Part shown: one piece after another, positions 54,551 to 64,000 of the stretch
Layout: each line of letters begins with the position of its first letter
Numbering within the stretch: position 1 is the first letter of the stretch
From: Gracilaria gracilis
Lineage: Eukaryota > Rhodophyta > Florideophyceae > Gracilariales > Gracilariaceae
Direction: 5' to 3'
Assembly (NCBI GenBank): GCA_030374805.1
Contig: JARGSG010000209.1
Span: 682,001 to 746,000 of the forward strand
Length of the DNA stretch: 64,000 nt
Program-made: the position numbers and the translations under genes
The notes under the pieces: generated by a model
Seen by the model: only the letters and a program-made list of their open reading frames with translations
Told to the model about the DNA's origin: nothing
Databases searched by the model: none

Positions 54551-56293
54551 GACGAAGATGTCTCCGAAATCGAGAGTGTCCGTTTCCGGTTGAGGGTGCG
54601 AGCTGTCCGGTTGGGTCTTCCCAGGGGCCCATTGTGGGTTGGTACGTGGTGCGACCCGGGAGTTGAGGCTCGAACCTCGTGAGGAAGGCGTGGCCTCTAC
54701 GCTCTCTTCGAGCCGTTTCCCTGTGGGGCTTCCGGCGAGTTATCATTGCTTTGGTGATCCTCAAAGGTAAGGACTTGATTGACCTGTTGAGGGTATTGTG
54801 CGGGCACAGTAGGTGAGTAGTAGTGGGTCAGGTTTAGGTTGAGCAGTGGGGCTCTGTAGTGCTACTGGTTGAGTGGAAGCTTGATTACCCAAGTTGGGGC
54901 GTTGGTTACTCCATGGATTGGGTTTATAGTACTCCTCGGAAACACGCTGGTGGTAGTTTGCTTCCCGAAGCTGTAACAGCGTGTTCCGGTACTCGAGTGG
55001 GAGCCATTCGCGGCACGGACGTGAAGTGGATAGACAAATGCGACAGGGCGTAACCTTGTTAACCGACGTCGGTGCAGGTCGCTACGAAGACAGCGTTTGA
55101 GGTGCCGTTTGATCGCCCCTTGGGAAAGGTTGATGGTAACGAGAGTTCTTAGGGGATGGTACAGTTCACGGTGTCGCCGCACCCCTGGAGGGGATCGAAG
55201 GGAAGGACGGGGCGGCTGGTTGGACAGCGAGTACCAAATCACGGTCCTTCTCGAGAAGCACTCCCCAATCAGTTTCGTTGGTGTCAGAGGAGACACTGAT
55301 GGAGAACTTGCTTCGCCGCTTCAAGCGTTTTGTAGTACTTCTTGCTGCCTTGATGGCTGTCTCCCAACCCCTCAACGTAGCTGAACAACTGGCGCAAAAA
55401 CCACTTTGGGGTGCGTGAAGGAGTAGTTACGCACGCTTGCCCTGATTGCGGATAGCAATCTCTCGACGAAGAGGGCCTTGACGCTTGTTTCCGGAAATAT
55501 AATCCCATACCGGAGGTTCTTGGTCCACAACTGGTTTGCATTTGCGCTCCGACACAGCGGAGTTCTGCCGGTGTATGATTCTATCATGGTAAGCCTCTGG
55601 AAGGACGTCATCCGTTGCGTACATTTCAAGTAAGTAGTTAACCACCTCGGGGTAGGACGCGAAGAGTTCGGAACTCATTTCGTTTACCGCACCCGATTAC
55701 TCGTTTACCGCACCCGATTACCCGGTGACCTTCACCGTATTGGTGCCCGTAGCGGGGGTTCAAGAAAAACTTGAAGAGCCAGAGGGCTGCGCCCTCATGA
55801 ACAACATTCTGGTTGCCCGCGTTCCTGAACCGCACGAGGAAACGTAGCACCAAAATTGGATCCTTGCCCGAGAACGTCCGTGCATCTGCAACTGCATGCG
55901 TTTAGCATGCTTAGCCACGACGCAGGCCACCGTGGAATCGTTGCAGCTACTGCGGTCGTTGAGGCGATAATACCTAAAGCTAAGCTCCTTCGTAAACTCC
56001 CCGTGATTGGGTCGAATGCGGTGTAAGTACCAGTAGACGTTCACTTCGGGGTCGGAGTCATCCGAATCGCTCCAGTTCTGGTCTTCGTCTGAGCCAAACT
56101 GCGAGTCGTCTGAGTCAGAAAAGCCCCCGCCTGTACAAGGTGACTCCCTCCAGTTCCGACGTCGGACTGGGGACTTCTCTCGTCCCCCTTTGCTACTTCC
56201 CCTTTGGGAGTCGTGACTGGTAATCTTCTGCTCCCCCCGGGGAGCCCAGGTCGGGTTCATCAGCATTGGGGTCCCTGTCGGGTGTTGAATCTG

Positions 56294-56821
56294 CTACATG
56301 TTGAGCAGGGACAGTGGGTGGTGGCCATACCGAAACCCCGGTTGACGATTGGTAAATTGCTTGAACCCAAATTGGGTGAGCTGTAGACGGCCCTGCACGT
56401 TAGTGTTAACACTGGTGGCGATCGTGCTATCAAGAGCTCCGGAAACGGTCATTTTTGAGGCCACCCTCTGGGTTGGGGTATCTAACAGGCCCTTCACTTC
56501 AGCGTTTACCCGTGCGAGAATACGGCGTTCGACCTCCAGGGATACCATTGGCTCCACAGAGGACCGTAAAGCTATGAGCAAACTACCCGGGTGGGGGTAC
56601 GTATCGTTCCCAACTAGACGTTTTCGGCCCCCACAAGGGGGTTCGGTTGGTATTTCCCTCGGGGTTTGTGGGGTCTGAAGCGCGGCTTCGCGAGTGGCAT
56701 GCTGACGCATGGCCTCGAGACGGTTCCGAAGATTGGTTGGTCTGGACTGGGGGAGCATACTCTCCGGGTCATCCACACGAGGTAGGATCCCGCGTTGGGC
56801 ACTTCGAGTACGTGTAACCAC
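56294..56821 (-). other. Gag-like region of the gypsy fossil, unit A
   Basis: A long frame starting MVTRTRSAQRGILPRV lies just downstream of the leader repeats, the place expected for gag. A second frame nearby (55760-56266) is acidic and Ser-rich (GFSDSDDSQFGSDEDQNWSD). Assignment is by position. Fossil. The same region occurs in unit B at 60804-61331. Confidence 0.45.
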
Positions 56822-57067
56822 TGAGTTGGGAGCGGGTGGCGATTCGTCAGTGCCACTGTCCCGTAATAGTTGAGCTGGCTCGGCGTGTCAACGAGCGGAT
56901 CCCGGCAGAATGATCATTACGGTTGGTTGAGGGGTATTTTCTTCCGACTTGCGGCCACGAAATTCCAAGGATGGGAGAGTTCGTGAAAACCCTAGATGGG
57001 GAAACGATTTTGACGTAACAGACGGACAATTCCAAACGAGTTTTCAAATCTCGCGAGTAGACTGGGC

Positions 57068-57445
57068 TCCACGGCGAGGAAACGAGTCCCGAGAGCGTCT
57101 TTCACGCCAGAAAAACCCAGGTGGGAATTTCTAGATCGGGAGACCAAAATAAGTACAAGCACAGTAGTGGATGTCCAATATGCCCAAAGTTGGAAGTAGT
57201 AAGCTCAATACCCAAGTTGGGACGGAGGAGCGTGAAACGGCGGTTTAGGGGTTTTTAGGTTTTGGTGGATCCACGGCGAGGAAACGAGTCCCGAGAGCGT
57301 CTTTCACGCCAGAAAAACCCAGGTGGGAATTTCTAGATCGGGAGACCAATTGAAGTACAAGCACAGTAGTGGATGTCCAATATGCCCAAAGTTGGAAGTA
57401 GTAAGCTCAATACCCAAGTTGGGACGGAGGAGCGTGAAACGGCGG
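57068..57445 (-). repeat. Two 176-bp direct repeats in the leader/LTR region, unit A
   Basis: 57068-57243 and 57270-57445 are nearly identical 176-bp repeats separated by 26 bp containing TTTAGGGGTTTTTAGG. In unit B they lie at 61578-61753 and 61780-61955. They sit between integrase and gag, where an LTR or leader would be, but lack clear TG..CA ends. Confidence 0.8.
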
Positions 57446-57834
57446 CTAACAAGGGGGCACGAGATAGCCATGCAACACCCGTAGAAGCAGTAGAACGATC
57501 CTATGGGGACTAGACGATAAAGAATCGGCTAGGGGGTACTTGCTGTTTACCACGGTCAGCTCTGCCTAGCGGGAGGTGCTTAAACGCACCTCCAGGGGCA
57601 GCAGCTACGTGTCGAAAAATAGTAAACTGTCTACCTACGGAGGGTACCTTCCGGGGGACACGACAACTTTCACAACTCTACACATGGGCACTATCGAGGT
57701 GAACCCATGTGCATAATAACTGGCTACTAATTCTACTATGCACCCACCTGGGAAATGTGCTTTATGGCACCACACACCTTTCGGTGGGATATCCACATAG
57801 ACGTAGTCTCCAGGTAGGACCGTGACAACTTGTT

Positions 57835-58907
57835 TTACCTTGTGGTCATATAGACGTGTATACTGTTGTTGGGCTTCCCTGAGTTTCTCGTTGCTACCTC
57901 TAAGGACCGTGGGAGTCTTGATAGGATACCCTTCTTGACTTGGGCTGCAGTTTGTTTGCCTGCTGCCTTCTGGGTTTTGGGACCTGACTGGAGAACAATC
58001 CTAGGCGGGTGTCGTGACAGAACCAAGTCAAATGGGGTCGTTCCCGTCGAGCGATGTACCTGAAGGTTGTATACATACGTGAGCGTTTGGACAAAGTCTG
58101 CCCAACTGGTCAGGTGTTCTTTTTAACGTTCCACTTGGCCATTGGTTTGCGGGTGGTATGAGGTTGTAAATTAATTTTTCACACAGATCATGGTACAAAC
58201 GGACTCGAAGAACTTCGAGGCCAGACTAGATCTATTGTCGGTGACGAGGTATATCGGTGCGCCATATGGATAGACTCAGTGGTCTAGAAAGGTTTGTGCC
58301 AGAATAGAAGGGGTTATACTCTTCAGGGGAATGGCTCTTGTGAGCTTCGTGAACCAGTTGGTGATGACAATGACGTACTTTTACCCCTTTGACGTTTCCG
58401 GTAGTGGTCCAAGAAGGTCGATAGCTACGAATTCCGAGGGGTCATTGCTGGCAACAACTTTAGATACTTGCGATGTTTTCTCAGACCTCCCCGGAATTTG
58501 ACGCAGGATGTACACCTAGCCATATCAGTATAGACATCATGAGCCATCAAAGACCAGTAGAACTCTCTCCTTAAGGTGTAATACATCCTAGTAACTCTAC
58601 GGTGACCCACAAGGCACGGCATATGGCCCATTTCTATTACGCCTTGCCGGAGAGATTCCGGAACCTTCTTTTGGAGCATTCCACCTAACGACGAGCGCCT
58701 TACCAGATATCCGTCATGGTCTACGTCAAACTGTGATTGTTTCGAACCCACCGTTTTGGCTGATGACTTGCAGTACCGGTCAGTGCCTTGCTCCATGATG
58801 AATTTCTCTCTGGTAACTGGGGAAGGTTCTCCTTCAACGGAGAGTATGCATCCTTCCGCTTGTGCTTCAATCTTCCGTTCCTCGGTGAATAGTTCTTCTC
58901 CGTCCAT
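57835..58907 (-). other. Integrase region of the gypsy fossil, unit A
   Basis: The HHCC zinc region (GHRRVTRMYYTLRREFYW .. MARCTSCVKF) is in 58425-58907. The core end with its 'T.P..LVLSRHPP' block is near 57900-58094. Fossil. The unit B copy is at 62345-63417. Confidence 0.72.
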
Positions 58908-59039
58908 AAAGGTCCCTGTCAGAGCTTCTTGAGGCTCGCCGTCCTGTTAAGTTGTAGGTTGAAACACGAAATTTTGTCCTCCAGCGGTGCGTCTTTCAAC
59001 CTCTCGGTGTTGAGGCGCGAAAGAGCGCCGGCTACTCTG

Positions 59040-59460
59040 TATTTTATCCCTGGGCGGTACAGTATTGCACGTCATACTCGACCTCTAATAGGCGTAGCGT
59101 CCATCTAGCCAGTCTTCATTAAGCGTCCGCCAAGCCCAGAATCCACCTCAAGACACGATGATCAGTCCGTAAGGCAAACCTCGCCCCATACAGGTAAGGT
59201 CGAAGCATAAGCATACTCCATACCACAGCTAGGCATTCTTTCTCCGTGACGGTTTAGTTTTACTCTGTCTTAGTAAGAGATCTACTCCAGTTGCCAATAG
59301 GTACCTTCGTCCCATCTTCTTGTTCTTGCATTAAACAATAACAAATTTGGGTTTCTGAGGCGTCGGTATCGAGGCTATTGGGGAAACCATTTTTTTTTTA
59401 TACCAGTACTGGTGGTGAGAGGAGAGCAGCTTTCAACTTCTGGAAGGATTCGATCTCATC
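59040..59460 (-). other. RNase H-like region of the gypsy fossil, unit A
   Basis: Minus-strand phrases LDTDASETQICYCLMQEQ and the following GTKVPIGNW match the 'tDAS..a.G.vL.Q' start of gypsy RNase H. Fossil. The unit B copy is at 63550-63970. Confidence 0.6.
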
Positions 59461-59500
59461 CTCTTCCAGGTTTCCGAATTGATCTGGCTGCCCGCTGCCC

Positions 59501-62500
59501 ACTCGAGTGGGAGCCATTCGCGGCACGGACGTGAAGTGGATAGACAAATGCGACAGGGCGTAACCTTGTTAACCGACGTCGGTGCAGGTCGCTACGAAGA
59601 CAGCGTTTGAGGTGCCGTTTGATCGCCCCTTGGGAAAGGTTGATGGTAACGAGAGTTCTTAGGGGATGGTACAGTTCACGGTGTCGCCGCACCCCTGGAG
59701 GGGATCGAAGGGAAGGACGGGGCGGCTGGTTGGACAGCGAGTACCAAATCACGGTCCTTCTCGAGAAGCACTCCCCAATCAGTTTCGTTGGTGTCAGAGG
59801 AGACACTGATGGAGAACTTGCTTCGCCGCTTCAAGCGTTTTGTAGTACTTCTTGCTGCCTTGATGGCTGTCTCCCAACCCCTCAACGTAGCTGAACAACT
59901 GGCGCAAAAACCACTTTGGGGTGCGTGAAGGAGTAGTTACGCACGCTTGCCCTGATTGCGGATAGCAATCTCTCGACGAAGAGGGCCTTGACGCTTGTTT
60001 CCGGAAATATAATCCCATACCGGAGGTTCTTGGTCCACAACTGGTTTGCATTTGCGCTCCGACACAGCGGAGTTCTGCCGGTGTATGATTCTATCATGGT
60101 AAGCCTCTGGAAGGACGTCATCCGTTGCGTACATTTCAAGTAAGTAGTTAACCACCTCGGGGTAGGACGCGAAGAGTTCGGAACTCATTTCGTTTACCGC
60201 ACCCGATTACTCGTTTACCGCACCCGATTACCCGGTGACCTTCACCGTATTGGTGCCCGTAGCGGGGGTTCAAGAAAAACTTGAAGAGCCAGAGGGCTGC
60301 GCCCTCATGAACAACATTCTGGTTGCCCGCGTTCCTGAACCGCACGAGGAAACGTAGCACCAAAATTGGATCCTTGCCCGAGAACGTCCGTGCATCTGCA
60401 ACTGCATGCGTTTAGCATGCTTAGCCACGACGCAGGCCACCGTGGAATCGTTGCAGCTACTGCGGTCGTTGAGGCGATAATACCTAAAGCTAAGCTCCTT
60501 CGTAAACTCCCCGTGATTGGGTCGAATGCGGTGTAAGTACCAGTAGACGTTCACTTCGGGGTCGGAGTCATCCGAATCGCTCCAGTTCTGGTCTTCGTCT
60601 GAGCCAAACTGCGAGTCGTCTGAGTCAGAAAAGCCCCCGCCTGTACAAGGTGACTCCCTCCAGTTCCGACGTCGGACTGGGGACTTCTCTCGTCCCCCTT
60701 TGCTACTTCCCCTTTGGGAGTCGTGACTGGTAATCTTCTGCTCCCCCCGGGGAGCCCAGGTCGGGTTCATCAGCATTGGGGTCCCTGTCGGGTGTTGAAT
60801 CTGCTACATGTTGAGCAGGGACAGTGGGTGGTGGCCATACCGAAACCCCGGTTGACGATTGGTAAATTGCTTGAACCCAAATTGGGTGAGCTGTAGACGG
60901 CCCTGCACGTTAGTGTTAACACTGGTGGCGATCGTGCTATCAAGAGCTCCGGAAACGGTCATTTTTGAGGCCACCCTCTGGGTTGGGGTATCTAACAGGC
61001 CCTTCACTTCAGCGTTTACCCGTGCGAGAATACGGCGTTCGACCTCCAGGGATACCATTGGCTCCACAGAGGACCGTAAAGCTATGAGCAAACTACCCGG
61101 GTGGGGGTACGTATCGTTCCCAACTAGACGTTTTCGGCCCCCACAAGGGGGTTCGGTTGGTATTTCCCTCGGGGTTTGTGGGGTCTGAAGCGCGGCTTCG
61201 CGAGTGGCATGCTGACGCATGGCCTCGAGACGGTTCCGAAGATTGGTTGGTCTGGACTGGGGGAGCATACTCTCCGGGTCATCCACACGAGGTAGGATCC
61301 CGCGTTGGGCACTTCGAGTACGTGTAACCACTGAGTTGGGAGCGGGTGGCGATTCGTCAGTGCCACTGTCCCGTAATAGTTGAGCTGGCTCGGCGTGTCA
61401 ACGAGCGGATCCCGGCAGAATGATCATTACGGTTGGTTGAGGGGTATTTTCTTCCGACTTGCGGCCACGAAATTCCAAGGATGGGAGAGTTCGTGAAAAC
61501 CCTAGATGGGGAAACGATTTTGACGTAACAGACGGACAATTCCAAACGAGTTTTCAAATCTCGCGAGTAGACTGGGCTCCACGGCGAGGAAACGAGTCCC
61601 GAGAGCGTCTTTCACGCCAGAAAAACCCAGGTGGGAATTTCTAGATCGGGAGACCAAAATAAGTACAAGCACAGTAGTGGATGTCCAATATGCCCAAAGT
61701 TGGAAGTAGTAAGCTCAATACCCAAGTTGGGACGGAGGAGCGTGAAACGGCGGTTTAGGGGTTTTTAGGTTTTGGTGGATCCACGGCGAGGAAACGAGTC
61801 CCGAGAGCGTCTTTCACGCCAGAAAAACCCAGGTGGGAATTTCTAGATCGGGAGACCAATTGAAGTACAAGCACAGTAGTGGATGTCCAATATGCCCAAA
61901 GTTGGAAGTAGTAAGCTCAATACCCAAGTTGGGACGGAGGAGCGTGAAACGGCGGCTAACAAGGGGGCACGAGATAGCCATGCAACACCCGTAGAAGCAG
62001 TAGAACGATCCTATGGGGACTAGACGATAAAGAATCGGCTAGGGGGTACTTGCTGTTTACCACGGTCAGCTCTGCCTAGCGGGAGGTGCTTAAACGCACC
62101 TCCAGGGGCAGCAGCTACGTGTCGAAAAATAGTAAACTGTCTACCTACGGAGGGTACCTTCCGGGGGACACGACAACTTTCACAACTCTACACATGGGCA
62201 CTATCGAGGTGAACCCATGTGCATAATAACTGGCTACTAATTCTACTATGCACCCACCTGGGAAATGTGCTTTATGGCACCACACACCTTTCGGTGGGAT
62301 ATCCACATAGACGTAGTCTCCAGGTAGGACCGTGACAACTTGTTTTACCTTGTGGTCATATAGACGTGTATACTGTTGTTGGGCTTCCCTGAGTTTCTCG
62401 TTGCTACCTCTAAGGACCGTGGGAGTCTTGATAGGATACCCTTCTTGACTTGGGCTGCAGTTTGTTTGCCTGCTGCCTTCTGGGTTTTGGGACCTGACTG

Positions 62501-64000
62501 GAGAACAATCCTAGGCGGGTGTCGTGACAGAACCAAGTCAAATGGGGTCGTTCCCGTCGAGCGATGTACCTGAAGGTTGTATACATACGTGAGCGTTTGG
62601 ACAAAGTCTGCCCAACTGGTCAGGTGTTCTTTTTAACGTTCCACTTGGCCATTGGTTTGCGGGTGGTATGAGGTTGTAAATTAATTTTTCACACAGATCA
62701 TGGTACAAACGGACTCGAAGAACTTCGAGGCCAGACTAGATCTATTGTCGGTGACGAGGTATATCGGTGCGCCATATGGATAGACTCAGTGGTCTAGAAA
62801 GGTTTGTGCCAGAATAGAAGGGGTTATACTCTTCAGGGGAATGGCTCTTGTGAGCTTCGTGAACCAGTTGGTGATGACAATGACGTACTTTTACCCCTTT
62901 GACGTTTCCGGTAGTGGTCCAAGAAGGTCGATAGCTACGAATTCCGAGGGGTCATTGCTGGCAACAACTTTAGATACTTGCGATGTTTTCTCAGACCTCC
63001 CCGGAATTTGACGCAGGATGTACACCTAGCCATATCAGTATAGACATCATGAGCCATCAAAGACCAGTAGAACTCTCTCCTTAAGGTGTAATACATCCTA
63101 GTAACTCTACGGTGACCCACAAGGCACGGCATATGGCCCATTTCTATTACGCCTTGCCGGAGAGATTCCGGAACCTTCTTTTGGAGCATTCCACCTAACG
63201 ACGAGCGCCTTACCAGATATCCGTCATGGTCTACGTCAAACTGTGATTGTTTCGAACCCACCGTTTTGGCTGATGACTTGCAGTACCGGTCAGTGCCTTG
63301 CTCCATGATGAATTTCTCTCTGGTAACTGGGGAAGGTTCTCCTTCAACGGAGAGTATGCATCCTTCCGCTTGTGCTTCAATCTTCCGTTCCTCGGTGAAT
63401 AGTTCTTCTCCGTCCATAAAGGTCCCTGTCAGAGCTTCTTGAGGCTCGCCGTCCTGTTAAGTTGTAGGTTGAAACACGAAATTTTGTCCTCCAGCGGTGC
63501 GTCTTTCAACCTCTCGGTGTTGAGGCGCGAAAGAGCGCCGGCTACTCTGTATTTTATCCCTGGGCGGTACAGTATTGCACGTCATACTCGACCTCTAATA
63601 GGCGTAGCGTCCATCTAGCCAGTCTTCATTAAGCGTCCGCCAAGCCCAGAATCCACCTCAAGACACGATGATCAGTCCGTAAGGCAAACCTCGCCCCATA
63701 CAGGTAAGGTCGAAGCATAAGCATACTCCATACCACAGCTAGGCATTATTTCTCCGTGACGGTTTAGTTTTACTCTGTCTTAGTAAGAGATCTACTCCAG
63801 TTGCCAATAGGTACCTTCGTCCCATCTTCTTGTTCTTGCATTAAACAATAACAAATTTGGGTTTCTGAGGCGTCGGTATCGAGGCTATTGGGGAAACCAT
63901 TTTTTTTTTATACCAGTACTGGTGGTGAGAGGAGAGCAGCTTTCAACTTCTGGAAGGATTCGATCTCATCCTCTTCCAGGTTTCCGAATTGATCTGGCTG
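59501..64000 (-). repeat. Tandem duplication unit B (cut by window end)
   Basis: The same content as unit A shifted by 4,510 bp; the window ends 10 bp before the unit would be complete. Whether more units follow cannot be seen. Confidence 0.9.

Larger units (their letters stand above)
54991..59500 (-). repeat. Tandem duplication unit A (4,510 bp)
   Basis: The unit begins ACTCGAGTGGGAGCC at 54991 and recurs from 59501 with a constant offset of 4,510. I noticed one mismatch on reading (59248 C against 63758 A or nearby). It contains gag-like sequence, the leader repeats, integrase and an RNase H piece of the gypsy fossil. Confidence 0.9.
52802..64000 (-). mobile_element. Ty3/gypsy LTR retrotransposon fossil with tandem duplication
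   Basis: Minus-strand fossil. Recognisable parts from left to right on the plus strand (that is, 3' to 5' in the element) are RT, a retropepsin-like protease, gag-like sequence, a leader with 176-bp repeats, integrase and RNase H. The integrase-to-gag block occurs twice in a 4,510-bp tandem duplication. The element is clearly broken, with on the order of ten breaks per unit, and is truncated on the left at about 52.8 kb. It runs off the window end. Decay is old; the duplication is much younger than the decay. Confidence 0.8.

Noticed and set aside
57068-57445. The 176-bp repeats as a pair of complete LTRs
   Set aside because: They are too short and only 26 bp apart, with no TG..CA ends or primer-binding site recognised.
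1-64000. tRNA or rRNA genes
   Set aside because: None recognised on either strand by reading. A covariance-model scan was not possible.

Overview
The window is eukaryotic nuclear DNA. It holds LINE, LTR, hAT and Plavaka-like transposases, TATA boxes, candidate spliceosomal introns, and broken host genes of eukaryotic families (NPC1/Patched, SET, separase-like, RecQ, NB-ARC). The organism cannot be named from sequence alone; an alga (perhaps a red alga) or another protist or fungus with a repeat-rich, moderate-GC genome fits best. Most of the window looks like a transposon graveyard or subtelomere. Few genes look intact: a tyrosine recombinase, a two-frame ParB/Ulp1-like gene, a basic protein, and a cluster of five small unknown genes.

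Layout. 1-5.6 kb: nested insertions, with a Plavaka-like DNA transposon inside a Ty1/copia fossil, which abuts a LINE ORF2 fragment. 6.2-7.5 kb: broken coiled-coil gene. 7.5-10.9 kb: left arm of a 3.45-kb inverted duplication with about nine 75-bp hairpins and a broken SET-domain gene. 11-13.7 kb: basic protein gene, hairpins and unassigned DNA. 13.8-16.5 kb: second LINE (ORF1 plus the start of an APE endonuclease). 16.9-18.9 kb: NPC1/Patched pseudogene. 19.2-20.3 kb: decayed unknown gene. 21.7-25.3 kb: AT-rich island of five small TATA-driven genes of unknown family. 25.8-28.3 kb: retroelement remnant and a second Plavaka-like copy. 28.5-30.2 kb: hAT transposase. 30.2-34.3 kb: degraded separase-like gene. 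34.4-35.6 kb: third Plavaka-like copy, cut by the right arm of the inverted duplication (35.6-39.1 kb).

39.5-49.8 kb is the most distinctive part. A RecQ helicase C-terminal half lies against 650 bp of degenerate telomere-like minisatellite. Next come a 1,076-residue tyrosine recombinase (+) and, convergent to it, a gene (-) whose two overlapping frames carry an apparent ParB-like N-terminus and a Ulp1/C48-type cysteine protease. The recombinase and the ParB/Ulp1 gene each have a TATA box and could form one mobile element.

49.9-52.7 kb: short palindromic repeats, a TTTAGGGG-type interstitial telomere-like array, and an NB-ARC-like P-loop NTPase fragment. 52.8-64.0 kb: a broken Ty3/gypsy fossil (-) containing a 4,510-bp tandem duplication whose two units look almost identical. 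Either the duplication is very recent or it is an assembly artefact.

All calls come from reading the sequence. No database search or computed alignment was run; identities are estimates by eye.
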